NCBI GenBank assembly: GCA_018389105.1
Contig: JACATO010002455.1
Coordinates: 124,001 to 188,000, forward strand
From: Nautilus pompilius
Taxonomy: Eukaryota; Mollusca; Cephalopoda; Nautilida; Nautilidae
Length of the DNA: 64,000 nucleotides
Direction: 5' to 3'
This document shows positions 25,123-36,571 of the stretch, piece after piece. The translations under genes were made by a program, and so were the position numbers. The notes under the pieces are model-generated. The model was not told where the DNA came from. It saw only the letters and a program-made list of their open reading frames with translations, and ran no database searches. How positions within the stretch are numbered: position 1 is the stretch's first letter; every line of letters begins with the position of its first letter.

Positions 25123-25474
25123 AATTACTCCATCTGGCGGCCAAATTTCACAATACGGACTCAGTCGCAGACCTGCCAGGTTGGGGACGTCCCGAGAAGA
25201 CAACTATCATAATTACTCCATCTGGCGGCCAAATTTCACAATACGGACTCAGTCGCAGACCTGCCAGGTTGGGGACGTCCCGAGAAGACAACTATCATAA
25301 TTACCCCATCTGGCGGCCAAATTTCACAATACGGACTCAGTCGAAGACCTGCCAGGTTGGGAACGTCCCGAGAAGACAACTATCATAATTACTCCATCTG
25401 GCGGCCAAATTTCACAATACGGACTCAGTCGCAGACCTGCCCGGTTGGGGACGTCCCGAGATGACAAGTATCAG
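25123..25474. repeat. 88-bp minisatellite, four units
   Basis: Four head-to-tail units start at 25,123, 25,211, 25,299 and 25,387. Each begins AATTAC(T/C)CCATCTGGCGG, contains CACAATACGGACTCAGTCG and ends near GACAACTATCAT. Units 1 and 2 look identical, unit 3 differs at a few bases, and unit 4 carries changes near its end (ATGACAAGTATCAG). The near-identity implies recent expansion or homogenisation. Confidence 0.97.
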
Positions 25475-26399
25475 AGAGTCGGGATATTTGCTAGTGCAGT
25501 ACACGAGAACCCCCCCCCGGATTAGACCAGCGTCAGAGTTCCCATAGATTAATGTTAATGAATTATTGTGTCAGTTAAAACTATAACCAGGAGGATAAGT
25601 AGTCAAGATTCTGTTTGCTGACCACTCTCGCTACTACAGCACATAGGGATGAGTGCCTGTTGTGAACGTGGCACCACAGAATCAGCAGTCATGCATTCCT
25701 TGGTCTGATAAAATGAGATTTCTTATCTTTCTGGGAGGAAGAAACCAAATTAACGAAGAAATTCCTTTCCGAGACAGTTCCATGTGGTGGCGGCTCTGTA
25801 ATGGTGTGAATACGTTTGTTATTTATTCTGGTCCCTTTTACGGACTGTCAGCGCTGGATCTCATCACGGTTCCGGGAATATTAAATGCCACCAGCATCTT
25901 GATGCGCCTTATTCTGATAATCATCCACCTAGCAGTAGATCAGGTAAAGCAGCTGCTGTTACGAGGCAGTCGAAGCAGAGCGCCGTCGACACCTAACTCC
26001 CCTCCCTGGAATGAGAAAAAGGGCCCAACGGTTAAGAACACACACGGATCGACCCAGACAGTGCGCTAGGAGCAAACAAGTACAAAGCTAGGGGTGGGAT
26101 CAGACATCTAGTGCTGACGTGAGCAGATCTGATCTACGAGGGAGCGTGCAATAACTATACAGATTCCTAGCAAAGCATCAGCAGTCCAGCGGGGATTCGT
26201 AGTTGGATAACAGGTTTTTAATTCACTTGGAAATGATAAAGATCCATAACAGAGCGACACCCTTTTGGGAGAAAGACTGTAGGACACCATTTACATAATC
26301 CTGCTAACGTCAACGATTAACTGTAGAATGCAGTCATTAGTGTAACTTCCTGCTAACAATATTTATAATTGTATTTTTCCTTAACTTATCACACACACC
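25475..26399. other. Non-coding stretch left of the Polinton island
   Basis: No supported gene. The 138-codon + frame at 25,653-26,069 has no recognisable domain. Base composition turns AT-rich from about 26.3 kb, approaching the first Polinton remnant. Confidence 0.4.
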
Positions 26400-27544
26400 C
26401 CCCAATAATAGATTGGATTTAATACAATAGGTAAAACATGAACTCTGACTCCAGTATTTGAAATCTGATTATTATTTTCGTCAAAGCCTTTAAGCTCATT
26501 TAACTTAATCACATGATTACTGACAGAATCCCTCATTCTGCACAACATATATTATTTACCTCTTGTACTAAACTATCTATATGTTTTAACTCCAACATTA
26601 GAATTAATAGGATTACTAACCTTTATAATCCGGTGATTATCTAAACTTAAATCTTCATCCATTAAACTTCGATAATGTCGTTTTAAAAAAAAAAATTCGA
26701 CGTGTTTAGAATTGGAGATGCTAATGAATTATCTTTTTCACTGAAGCCGAACTTATTTAAACTCATTTAATACTTAAAATTAACCAGAGATTTTGCTGAT
26801 TCTGTAATAAGTTACGGGTGATTCCCTTAGTAGATTTAGCTGATTTTCTACAAAGTTCAGACATTTTTTTAAAATAATCTTTTTAGTTAAAAGTCATTAT
26901 ATGATATTATATAATCCAAAGCACAATAAGGTTCCCTTTTTCAAATGATTTTGTATATATATATATATATATTTTTATTTTGTACTTTCAATTTGCTTTA
27001 TAAAATAGTCATTGCAGAAGATATTAAATCAACTGCAATAGTAATAACTGATGTCATCGTAAATGGAGAAAAATAGACACGAATATAGCACTACGTGGTG
27101 CTAAGCAAATATATCAATCTACTAAGTTTTTTCTTTTCTTCGCGTCTGACAACATTTTGTATATTTTCATCAGAAATATTAAATATACAACTCTCTTTGA
27201 TAGACAGAATCTCTCTTTCTTTACCACCTTAAAAATACATTTAATCTGACCGAATAAATGCAAATGCCTTTATTTGACAAACTTACAACTCCGGGGATCT
27301 GGCCCGTTGCCCCTGATATTTTGCTCCCCCACCCATAAATTTTTAATTAAAGCAACAACTTGTTATTTATTTCTTCTTTTATTATCAATAAAGTATACAT
27401 AGAGTTTATATATATATGTGTGTGTGTGTGTGTGTTAAGGTAAGAAAAATTGTTGAGGTAATATTCCTACACTAAAAAAAAACACAACTTCCAGCATATT
27501 AGTTACTGATTTTCGATGAATTTTCTAGTAATCACATAACTTTA

Positions 27545-29475
27545 GAATGAAATACTGTGGGCGACACCACGAGATAATCCATGATATGTCTATTCTCATA
27601 CGTTCCCGCAATTGATCTGATGGATTGCCTATTCATCTGGTGTTGCTTGTGTTGTTGTTGTTGCGTCACCTCAGGCGCCTGAGGATAGTCCTCAGTAGCG
27701 CTGTGGCTGTTGTTGTTGTTGTTGTTGAGCGAGTTGGACTTCCGAACGAGGTTCTTTCAATGGCATCGCATCCCGTAAAGACAAGTGGCCCGTTCTCTGT
27801 CGAGTCCTCCTCGTTACTGAGAGATGTTCGTCGAGCTGACAAGCGGCCCGGTCCCCCGACACCGTGGGCCCCAAGGACCTGGGAGGTCTCTCTCACGTCG
27901 GACACCAAGGAGATGTCGTACAGCTGTTTCACGCTATGGCGATCATCAGCGACAACTCTCCTCCGACCCCAGCCTGGGATCGAACCCGGTACAGGAGCAA
28001 CGGTCCCCTTACGGAGCTAACCCGCTACCACCTGCCCCACCGGGCCGGCTTAGCGCTGTGGCTGCACGTGGAAGTCGAGAGAGTTCGTCGTAGGAGAGAC
28101 CCAGCTGATGGTGATGGCGGTCCACCAGGAAGGCAGGGCAGCGCATCTAAAGGTGTTCGGATGACTCTTCCTCTTCCGCGCAGAACCGGCAGATGTCGCT
28201 CTCTCGGCTTTGCCTGTGAGGCACACAGCCAGCGTCGGAGTTTTGGATGATGCCCGGACCGAAACCTGATGAGGTCCGTCAGTTCTGATTTCTCCAGTAG
28301 ACTCTCCTCGCTCGGCGTGCTTGTCTGCAGTGATTGCAGTCTGGCGTCGATCCAGTCGGCGGATGATAGCCTGGCGGTGTGTTGTGGTGCAGGTGGGTGA
28401 CCAGCAATCATCTGGTTAATTGGAAGATCGGTTAGGGTCTGTTCTCTTCTTAACTCATCAAAGAATCTCCACATGTTGGGATGGCGAGCAGCAAACGATT
28501 GTTTGGAATCTCCGATTCCAGTCCTCAACATGGCTGTTCTTTCATTTTTGTCATGCATGTTCCAAAGAGAGATTGGAAACCTTGGCTGTTGTCGATGGCG
28601 ACGAAGACCACGACCGCTTTCATGGCCCATGAATGTGTCCTCAAAGTAGTCACAAATTAGCATGGCCTCTTCTAGTAACTCTTCCAAGCAACATCTCAAA
28701 AGCATCAATGACCTCTTCCTCTGGACGAAGGAGAGTGGCGGCAGCATGCGAGCTGGTAGAGAAAAGTCATTATCTTCTGTGTACAACCGTTGTAGATCGG
28801 CTTCTTGAACTTTGCAGTACACAGACTGGGAGATATGGTAGAAGCATCCTTTCTTGGCTGCATCTGGGAAGACGATGTACGTAGCACTGATAGCAGCAGA
28901 TTCAAAGCCAGGCATTATTGAACTGGAATTGAGTTGCGGTTTGATGTTGAGCAGTTGTTGCAGAACACTGGTGTATGTGGCTTCTTGCTTGTTGGGGAGT
29001 AAAGCATAAACACACGGGATTATGTAGCGCTCATCAGCAAACCAATCATCAGAGTTTGGGAGCAGAGTGCAGGAGGTACCAGATGCAAATAATAGAACAC
29101 GGTGGTTTGTATTGTTGCTGTCATATTGAAGAAAGCGATCACCTCGTAGAGTAACCTTCAGATGTAGATGATAAGGATTGTGAAATGATCTGCTGTGCTG
29201 TTTCCTCGCCATCTATCGCTTTGCGCTTTGTAGCATCACGGACATGCGGCATTTCTGACCTTGGGGACGGACGTCTGGAGCACGAGTATACTAATGGAGT
29301 CTGCCAAGAACTCGATTATCATGAACCTTCACCCTTAGCCTTGCACATTCCTCGCCTTCGCTGTTCACATTCATATGATGTCTCGCCATTTACAGGGATC
29401 TATCTTCTGGACAGTATAAATATATCCATCAAGAACTAGCTTATTTACTCCACGAACATATTTAACGTAGTCCAT
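27545..29475 (-). pseudogene. FLYWCH zinc finger plus MULE transposase, interrupted
   Basis: The MULE family transposase moves Mutator-like elements, while FLYWCH fingers bind DNA. A start at the ATG at 29,475 gives MDYVKY and then NKLVLDGYIY, the start of a FLYWCH finger; its second half is in shifted frames. The longest frame, 29,212-28,025 (395 residues), holds the MULE core: FADERYIIPCVYALLPNK, KGCFYHISQSVYCKVQ, LICDYFEDTFMG, RFPISLWNMHD and HPNMWRFFDELRREQ. The usual DGTFK segment is shortened to ADERY, and the usual D-FE-A site reads GFESA, so catalysis is probably lost. The SINE cuts the 3' part: after its 14-bp duplication the same frame resumes as EDYPQAPEVTQQQQ and runs to a stop near 27,545, where RGVAHSI, typical of the family C-terminus, is one base out of frame. 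No sign of domestication. Confidence 0.75.
27710..28050 (-). mobile_element. tRNA-derived SINE with (CAA)n tail
   Basis: On the - strand the element starts near GCCGGCCCGGTGGGGCAGG, has a box-A-like GTGGTAGCGGGTTAGC, and then a perfect box B, GGTTCGATCCC. After a body of roughly 240 bases it ends in (CAA)n, seen as (TTG)n on the + strand. It is flanked by a perfect 14-bp target site duplication, TAGCGCTGTGGCTG, at 27,696-27,709 and 28,051-28,064. SINEs have no protein; pol III transcribes them and a partner LINE copies them. It is inserted in the 3' part of the MULE gene, so it is younger than the MULE. The intact duplication suggests a fairly recent insertion. Confidence 0.93.
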
Positions 29476-29569
29476 TATGTACACAGCAGCTAAGTTATGA
29501 GAACATGGGGAGGAGACCCAGGGTGCAACGGGCCTACATCCCAGCATCACCTGTCTCAAATGCTGCCTA

Positions 29570-31060
29570 ACTGGTGTAACTTAATTTTGGAGATGTATTT
29601 ATTTTCATCTTCATCGTTAATCCAAATACAAATGCTTGAAGTTTCTATTAACTGATGAATAAACTACGTTTTTTTTCTTTTTTAATAGTTTTTCGACTAT
29701 TTTTTATTGCAGTTGAAATATTTGAAAAAATTAATGTAACGTTTGAGAGTTATGTCCATTAACATCTTAATCTTTTATTAAATCAAAACGAACAGCAGTA
29801 GAGTTAATCTATAGAATATTAACGGGATTATCACGTTCGTTATTACCAGAAGACTTAGTGTAAAATCCTTTCAAGAGTTCTTACACTATTCCCTACAGTA
29901 AAATCAACTTTATAGTTATAACTGATAGATCTAAAAAATAATAATATATTTAGATTTTTAAATTCCAGATTATTTTCTGTCTTTGAATTTACTGCTACTT
30001 TGTGTAAGTTTATACAAACCTCTATTTAAGGTTAATGTGTACCAAATAGTTCTACTACTAGCACTATATTTGAAAATACTATTTGTATTATCAACATTTA
30101 AAAAGAAGTAATACGTCTCAAGATTAATCAGAAATTTCGTGTTGTTTTGTAAAATCTAAATTTAGTGTTGGATTAAAATTTGGTTTTTAATTTGTAGTGT
30201 TTGATGATTAAAGAACTGTAAGAATCTTTGGGTTTTACTAAATTTTCTGTGCTTTTTGCTATTTTATACATTAATTCTTCAACTATTGATAACGTTTTGT
30301 AAAATTAGTTTTATTTATTATATTAATTAAAACAATTGATCACTAATTGTATTTATTTTATTATAAACATTATTACATCCAGCTTGTTTAGAAGCTAAAC
30401 TAAGTCTCAATTAACCATTTGGATAGACTCTTGCACCTTTACCTGTATGGTTGTCTCATACCGTGTAGTCCAGATTAGCCACTCGTTGGACTTTTAATAA
30501 TTCCTTTTCGTCTTAGCAAAGAAGCGATGTACTTGTTTCCATTTATAATTTCTACTTCAATGTAGTTTATCTCGTGAAGCATCGTTGTTGTAATAAACTT
30601 TAACTTAGTTTTAAATGACTTCAGTAAAAAATATTTTTGTCTGGTTTTGCTTTGGTTACAGTTCCCATAAACCTGGGGCCGTGTCAGTTATAAAGTGGTC
30701 ATCCATATTTTGCTAATTAGCAGTTATATCTGTGGTGGATAATCCAATAGAATACTTGTTAGATTTTAAGGGTTTAAAGCAAATGCACACTGATCATCCC
30801 TAAAAACAAATAATCTGCAGTACCTGCATTTAATTCTATGGTGTCACTTATTAAAGGAGACGATAGAATCGGTAAACGGACAAGGTTAACCATGTATATT
30901 GGTAGTAATATATTATGTACTAATGATGTTACTTCTAGACTTTTAGGAGCTGACTTGTTTGTACCCATTATCTCCTGAAGTAATTTTGTTTATTTGGTAT
31001 TAAAAATCTTGCTCACCTATTTTTTCACCAAGAAACTGTTTCTCTAATCAACTTATAAAG
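29570..31060 (-). mobile_element. Polinton copy 1, middle segment
   Basis: AT-rich sequence with diverged similarity to about 44.54-45.28 kb in copy 2; for example, an AATGCTTGAA-containing segment near 29,630 matches one near 44,590. A 64-codon - frame at 30,774-30,968 is probably a piece of a Polinton structural or accessory protein, which I cannot name. Broken in several places. Confidence 0.6.
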
Positions 31061-31289
31061 TCAATCAAGCAAAGGTGTCGTGACATGGTTTAGCCTTTTA
31101 AGCGAAACTCCCTTCAGATTCGTTAGGGGAGATAATAAAATTCATCAAACTTTGAACGGTATCTTCCATTATATTCACGAAATTATTTGCCTAAAACTAT
31201 AAACTCATAGTCTGACTCCCAATATTTTTTTACAAATTATTTAAATCAATCAAAAGTCATATCTCGACTAACCAAGTCATCCCCAACAT

Positions 31290-31835
31290 GTTGTACATCG
31301 TTTTTAGACAATGGAAAATAGATAATAGCTTTTGAATTACCTCTGATTCGTTACGTCTGGGAAGTTTGTGGTAGTTTAGGGAAATATAAAAGTTATCAAG
31401 ATTGTTATTCCTACCACCAATATAAAATGCTTCGGAGTTTGTTCGATTATTGTCTCACACAAAAGGTCATCAAATATAAATTAATTTTTAATTTTCAAGC
31501 AAATACTTTCTAGTAATTTTAGTTCATCTTCTTTTCATCTATCATTTCCCACATTTTGTGAGTATACATTTGTACTCTTAAATGTATTTTTATTTGCAAA
31601 ATTATTTATTATCTGTAGTTCATTAAACTTCTTAGCAAACCCACTTTTATAATTTGATATTAAGGTTGATGTACAAATTTTCCAAAAACATCTAATCTGA
31701 ATGTAACAACGGACGCACAAGTAGAGTTTTACCGCACCCATCTTCTCCTGTAATCAATCTACGTATATTTCTAGTTAATACAAAATTATAATTTTTACTA
31801 TTTATATTTTTCCTATAAGTTTTAAATTTATTCAT
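31290..31835 (-). pseudogene. Polinton packaging ATPase relic (copy 1)
   Basis: Motifs of the FtsK/HerA-type (A32-like) genome-packaging ATPase are visible on the - strand: a P-loop TGEDGCGKT near 31,725-31,752, an acidic FDDLLCE strand near 31,460, and RNNNLDNFYISLNYHKLP just beyond. In whole elements this enzyme is thought to pump DNA into the particle. The relic is broken. It lies inside the block (31,066-32,359) that is nearly identical to copy 2. Confidence 0.75.
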
Positions 31836-32074
31836 TTATTTTAAATAAAGGGTTAACCGCTCATTTATCCTCCTTTTATTTACCGTGATTAGTTTCAGGC
31901 TCTTCTTCACCGTCAGTTACTTCTGTAAACTGAAGACTATCAGACGGAACGCACCCTTGATGATCTCTATGGGAATCATCAATAAAATTTTCCAAAGCCC
32001 TCCAAGCCTAATCTGTACAATTTGAAGACAAAAAATAAGATGAATAAATTCTGAATTTATTATACATTAAAAGA

Positions 32075-32365
32075 CTATAATGTATTGTGTAAAATGTAAA
32101 AAAAAACTAAAACTAATATAAAAGGTGAAGAACAGTTCAACAGTAAGGATAATCGACTAATGTCAAGAGGAACGTCTCTAATCTGTGTGGGAAAATGATG
32201 TTTTTTCAGGATATTAATTGTACTTTGGAAGTGGTATTCGGTAATTTTTAGGACGACTTGGCTTTCCTTGGAATAAATATCGTGGTGAAAGACATTTACC
32301 GAGATGTGACTATTGTGGTCCGGTAACACGATTAGGTTTAATATTAAATCCAGATAATTCGCCAA
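32075..32365 (-). pseudogene. Unknown Polinton-associated small open frame
   Basis: A 96-codon frame in the nearly identical block, just upstream of the ATPase on the same strand. It contains a DISRLSLLL segment and ends in a hydrophobic stretch (SPFILVLVFFYILHNTL). I do not recognise a family. It might be the remains of a small structural or membrane protein of the element. Confidence 0.35.
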
Positions 32366-32369
32366 AAAA

Positions 32370-32900
32370 TAATGAAAACCAAATCACTTTCTGACTGATG
32401 AGAACTGAATTCTTTAACAAAACTGTTTAAGTTTTTTCCGACAAAATAGAACGTTATCATGTGTATGTAGTGAAGTTGAAACAATTGTGAGAAAACCTTT
32501 CAAAATACTGTGAGAAACGTTGACTGAAGATAATTATAGTAATCGGTTAAGCATTCTAAATACATCAACGAATGAGTAAACAAAGGGTTAAGTAAAGAAG
32601 AAGGAATATGAGACGTGGATTTAAAGCAAAAAATGTAGTCCAAATTGGTCGTTATAAAAACCATTTTGCTATACGATATGTTTAAAATTGGATTGATGAA
32701 GTACTGTATTTAAAATCTAAAGATTAATAACACTGATTTTTAGACATAAATTAGAAACATTGTGTGAGCAAGAGTTACAAAAAGGAATGAAACATCTAAC
32801 AAAAAGTGTCACTGGAATAGTGAAGATCAAAAATGTTCTTAAGGTAAAGTTACCTGATCATTAAATACAATTTATCATCAAAGGAAGATAATGATACTTT
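32370..32900 (+). pseudogene. Polinton integrase relic (copy 1)
   Basis: Short stretches on the + strand align with the better-preserved integrase remains of copy 2 at 47.1-47.7 kb; for example, the segment near 32,405-32,500 matches 47,150-47,245, and 32,805-32,890 matches 47,595-47,690. The 5' half seen in copy 2 appears to be missing here. Broken. Confidence 0.55.
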
Positions 32901-33304
32901 AATGAGATTAGTTGTATAAATATTATTTTTTCCGATTTAATCAAATTCATACTTCTGTATTGTTTTGTATTATGTAAATTTATTTACATAATTTTAGCTT
33001 AGTTTTTTTAGATTACAGATATCGTTAGTCATTTTACAAATCTTTTTTGGTTCAAAATTTATTTCAAAGATTTTGAATCTATGTCTACAATATTTATTTA
33101 TTATTTTCCTGTATCTTCATCTTTAATCTTATCTACAACTTTTTTCTTGTCTTTTTATTCTGAAAGGGAGATTTACTAAGTACGCAGAAGTGTCATAAAG
33201 ATTTATATCTTCTTTTATGTCGACGTGGATGTTCCCTTTTTATGTGGTAGAATAGATAATCTGTATCTGAAAATAAATAAATAATCAAAATAATAATCAA
33301 AGTA

Positions 33305-34371
33305 CAGTAAAGTCTCATTTAACACGATTTCACTGTTATACGTTTTATAAAGTATGGAATAAGATTCACCTTATATGACGATGTTTCATTATAACACAAT
33401 CCCGCCGCGAGACAAAGTAGTCCGTGAGAAGGACTGTGTTTGATATTCTTCCGCGATAGCTAGTGAGCCATCACTTACCAAATTGTGTTTTTATCCCTTA
33501 ATAACAATGGTCCCAAAAGAAAAAGTGAGGATAGGGCTTTAGCAACGAAAAATGAAATGAAAAAGTCACTTTTTGGAAGTAAAATTAAAAGTCATCGAGC
33601 GATTTGAGAAAGGTGAAAGACTAATGGCTATTTCATGTGCAATGGGGCTGAACGAAGCAACATGGCGGACTATCCGTCCGAATGCGGATAAGATAAAAGC
33701 AAGTGGTCTGCGTGCTACATCAGTGAGTGCCACCGAAATCAGTCTAGCAGGCCTGACATTATGGAAAGGCTCTTGGGTACTTAGATCGAGCACCAAACAA
33801 AGCAAAACGTTCCGTTAAGTCTGCATGTTATAAGGTGCAAAGCATTGAGTTTGCATGAATCATCGAAGAAAGACTAAAGTGATGTGAAACCTTTCTATGT
33901 GAATCAGGGTTGGTTTTTCTGTTTTAAGAAGCGGTTTAATCTACACAACATAAGCGACAGAAGCTGCCATGGCCGATAAAAATGCAGCCAAAAGTTTCCG
34001 TAGTTTGCTGGTACAAGTTATAGCTGATGGTGGTTATAGTCCTAAGCAGGTGGTCAATGTAGATTAAACAGGATTATATTGAAAGAAGATGCCAAACAGA
34101 ACTTATATTTCCCAAGCTGCGAAAGATCGATGCACCCTTCTATTAGGAGGCAATGCTCAAGGAGCCTTAAAACTTAAACCCTTAATGGTGTATCATGTGT
34201 GAACCCCTAGAGCTTATGATACTTAATTGTTATGTTACTCTTCATTTCTTTCTCTCTTTTGATCCAGTGGCACGCATCACTACCTATTTACATGTTTTCT
34301 TATAGGGAATTATATTTCACTTAACACTGTTTTTCAGCCAAGGATTAATCGTGTTAAGTGAGACTTTACTG
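33305..34371 (+). mobile_element. Tigger (pogo-type) DNA transposon, internally deleted
   Basis: The terminal inverted repeats are nearly perfect: left CAGTAAAGTCTCATTTAACA and right, read in reverse, CAGTAAAGTCTCACTTAACA, one difference in the first 20. TA flanks both sides (33,303-33,304 and 34,372-34,373). The length is 1,067 bp; Tigger elements are usually about 2.4-2.9 kb, so the 3' part of the transposase gene is lost. The element lies inside the polymerase relic of Polinton copy 1 and is absent at the matching place in copy 2. Confidence 0.93.
33573..34202 (+). pseudogene. Tigger transposase relic
   Basis: The first frame (33,573-33,818) reads EVKLKVIERFEKGERLMAIS, the CENP-B-type helix-turn-helix start of Tigger and jerky-like proteins; the usual second DNA-binding module follows in other frames. 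Further on come WFFCFKKRFNLHNIS and, near 34,055-34,200, a VNVD-TGLYWKKMP segment (with a stop in place of the residue after the catalytic Asp) and LLLGGNAQGALKLKPLMVYH, which belong to the DDE domain. The sequence then jumps to the right-hand end, so the remaining DDE residues are deleted. At least two frameshifts and several stops are present. Not functional. Confidence 0.85.
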
Positions 34372-36571
34372 TACACATTTCTAAATAAAGAGGTTTGTTA
34401 AAGCTCATAACTTTATTTTTCATATGTAAGAAAGCTATGTTTTCGTTAATATCGGCAATTGTATTATCATGTGCTTATAAAGTTGCTATGGGGTTGTGGA
34501 AACTTTCTACAACTGTTCATTTTCATACATTTTTTCATAGTTTTACTATAAACAGAGTTACTCATTAACTTATAAAAGTTTTTTTTCAAAATTATTTGCA
34601 GATTTAGTCTTCATATCTGTATTTAATTCAATATAGGGTTTTAATCAAGCATATCTATTAAAAATAATACCCCTGTGCAGCTTTGTTATCTTCTGACTTG
34701 CAGGCAATGTGAAGATTTCTATAATATACAACGTAAATCCTTTTACTATCAAGAGTATTTAACCATTTCTAGTAAGACAGATTTAAGCTAGATATCATTT
34801 TACTCTCATTCTATTTGAATATTATGCTTTTGACGTACTTTATAATACTTAAAATCTGCTTCTTAGGAGCTCTTTTTAAACTAATTCATTATAAAAGCCA
34901 TTTGTTAATTCTTCAGTAGCTACATTATATTTACAAAATTGCTTGTTCTTCTGAAAATCAGCTGAATGCATAGATTCTTTTGTTTTTAGATTTTCCATTA
35001 ATTAATCTAAGTTTGCTTTCAGAAAATCAAAAAAAAACTTTAAATCTGACTTTGAGAGATTTGGTTATTGCTTTATCATCTGTTATCTCTATCTACGCGG
35101 TCTTTAAATGGAAATGAAATAAACCTTTTGGATGTTTGTGGTATAATAGAGATGGAGACTTCTTTAGCCAAATCTATACATAATTGATCCGCACCGTAAT
35201 TAGATAAATTATAGTGAATAACTGGAGTGTGATTAGGGTGTCTGAAGTTTAGATTGCACTCATTATGTTCGGCACCTCTAAATTTACAAGTGACGATTGC
35301 CCAACTTTCTTATCTCCGACAATAAAAGGTTTTTCACTCATATACCAAAATTCAGAAGTGTAAAGTTTATGTATCTTCATTTATATAATCCATATCTTTT
35401 GGATTTTTAAGAATTGAATAATGTTCTAATTCTTTTTAAATACATTCTATAAGGTTTCAGCAATAATATCTACTTAATTTTTAACTTTAAGAAGATCAGG
35501 TGTGGATTTTGCATAATCAGATACAACACAATAACGAAAAAGATTCAAATTTGTATAACATATGTGTGTGTGTGTGTGTGTGTGCGCGCGCGCTTTTAGT
35601 ATATCCTTCTACCTTTAGCAAAACACTTACAAATTTACACAAATTACAAAAGGTAATTTTAATTTTGATGCAAAGATTTTTAATTCTTATTTATTATTAA
35701 AAGTTTTAAGAGGTAAAACCGGTGAATTTTTACTACGCATCTCTCTTTATTTTTTATAAGTTCTTTCTCATCTCTATAATTTAACGAACAGTTGGGGTAT
35801 ATAAAGATTCTTTTGAAAATTTATGCTTTGTTATCTGTTTTCTAATTAATCTAAATATTTAAATACAGTAAAATTATTTTAGAGGAACACTTAAATATAA
35901 TTAAACTGAAGTATGATATCATAATGCTAAGCTCGAAAAAAAAAATCTTTTGTACTTTTGGTCTTAGATGCTCTAAATGCACTCTAAAGCATGGATTTAC
36001 ATTTCGGCGCCATATCTAACTCAAAAACAACCATGAAGAAAAGTGTCTATAACTCACATTTATTTTATTTTACTTACAAAATTTATTATTTTTTTTTTCA
36101 TCTTCTTTATTCTGCGCTTAATTGGCTTAAGAATTAAACGTAATTACTTAGGAACAGGTAACAAATACTTTAAATTGCTTCAATTTATTTAAGCTTTAAC
36201 GACAGTAACTATTTATTAATACCAATATATTTTAAAGCATTTTAATGGCTTACAATTGTCCGTTGTTCTTTTTTCAAGAGGAATTTTTAATGGGTTCGAA
36301 AATAAAGTTTAAAGTTTTGTGGTTAAAATTCTTCAAATAAATTTTTTCAGATTATTTTTTAATGGTTATTTATGTTTTCTACTTCAAGTCTTGGAGATTG
36401 TTTGAGATATTCTTTTCAAAGTGAAGATTTAAATAATAAGAGAGATTTTTATATCTTTTTATGTAGATTTCTTCTAAAATTACTAACATACAAAGTCTGT
36501 AAGTAGGGACATTTGTTGAATCTATTAATAGTTCATAAAATTGCTTTTCATGTCTCAATGTTACTCTAGAA

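Larger units (their letters stand above)
27294..29542 (-). mobile_element. FLYWCH-MULE (Mutator-like) DNA transposon
   Basis: The two ends carry inverted repeats: left GGGATCTGGCCCGTTGC (from about 27,295) and, read on the - strand, right GGGATGTAGGCCCGTTGC (from 29,542 downward). They match apart from two substitutions and a one-base gap. Between them the - strand encodes a FLYWCH zinc finger followed by a MULE transposase. The element sits within Polinton copy 1; homology with copy 2 stops near 27.29 kb and resumes near 29.57 kb. I did not find the 8-9 bp target duplication expected for a MULE, so the exact ends are approximate. It carries a SINE at 27,710-28,050. Confidence 0.68.
33170..36563 (-). 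pseudogene. Polinton DNA polymerase B relic (copy 1)
   Basis: Remains of the protein-primed B-family polymerase. FRGAEHNECNLN (about 35,250-35,288) and HYNLSNYGAD (about 35,189-35,217) come from the exonuclease region, and KRFISFPFKDRV follows. Segments at about 33.0-33.3 and 34.4-35.0 kb align with the polymerase region of copy 2. A Tigger element (33,305-34,371) lies within it, and a hAT element sits at its upstream side. Broken in many places. Confidence 0.75.
26400..36571 (-). mobile_element. Polinton/Maverick fossil, copy 1 (broken, with nested insertions)
   Basis: An AT-rich remnant of a Polinton, a self-synthesising virus-like DNA transposon. Parts visible are the left segment at 26.4-27.29 kb (similar to 41.05-41.4 and 43.78-43.83 kb in copy 2), a middle segment from about 29.57 kb with packaging ATPase and a small conserved open frame, integrase remains on the + strand, and protein-primed polymerase B on the - strand. 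A MULE, a Tigger and a hAT element have inserted since. The coding parts carry many breaks and the capsid region is largely missing relative to copy 2. Terminal repeats were not found, so both ends are uncertain; the right end may lie beyond the hAT. Old: it has had time to collect nested insertions. Confidence 0.82.

Noticed and set aside
25123-25474. Possible CRISPR array
   Set aside because: Units are contiguous with no variable spacers, and the genome is eukaryotic. It is a minisatellite.
27625-28250. 131- and 128-codon + strand frames
   Set aside because: Antisense readings of the SINE and the MULE relic.
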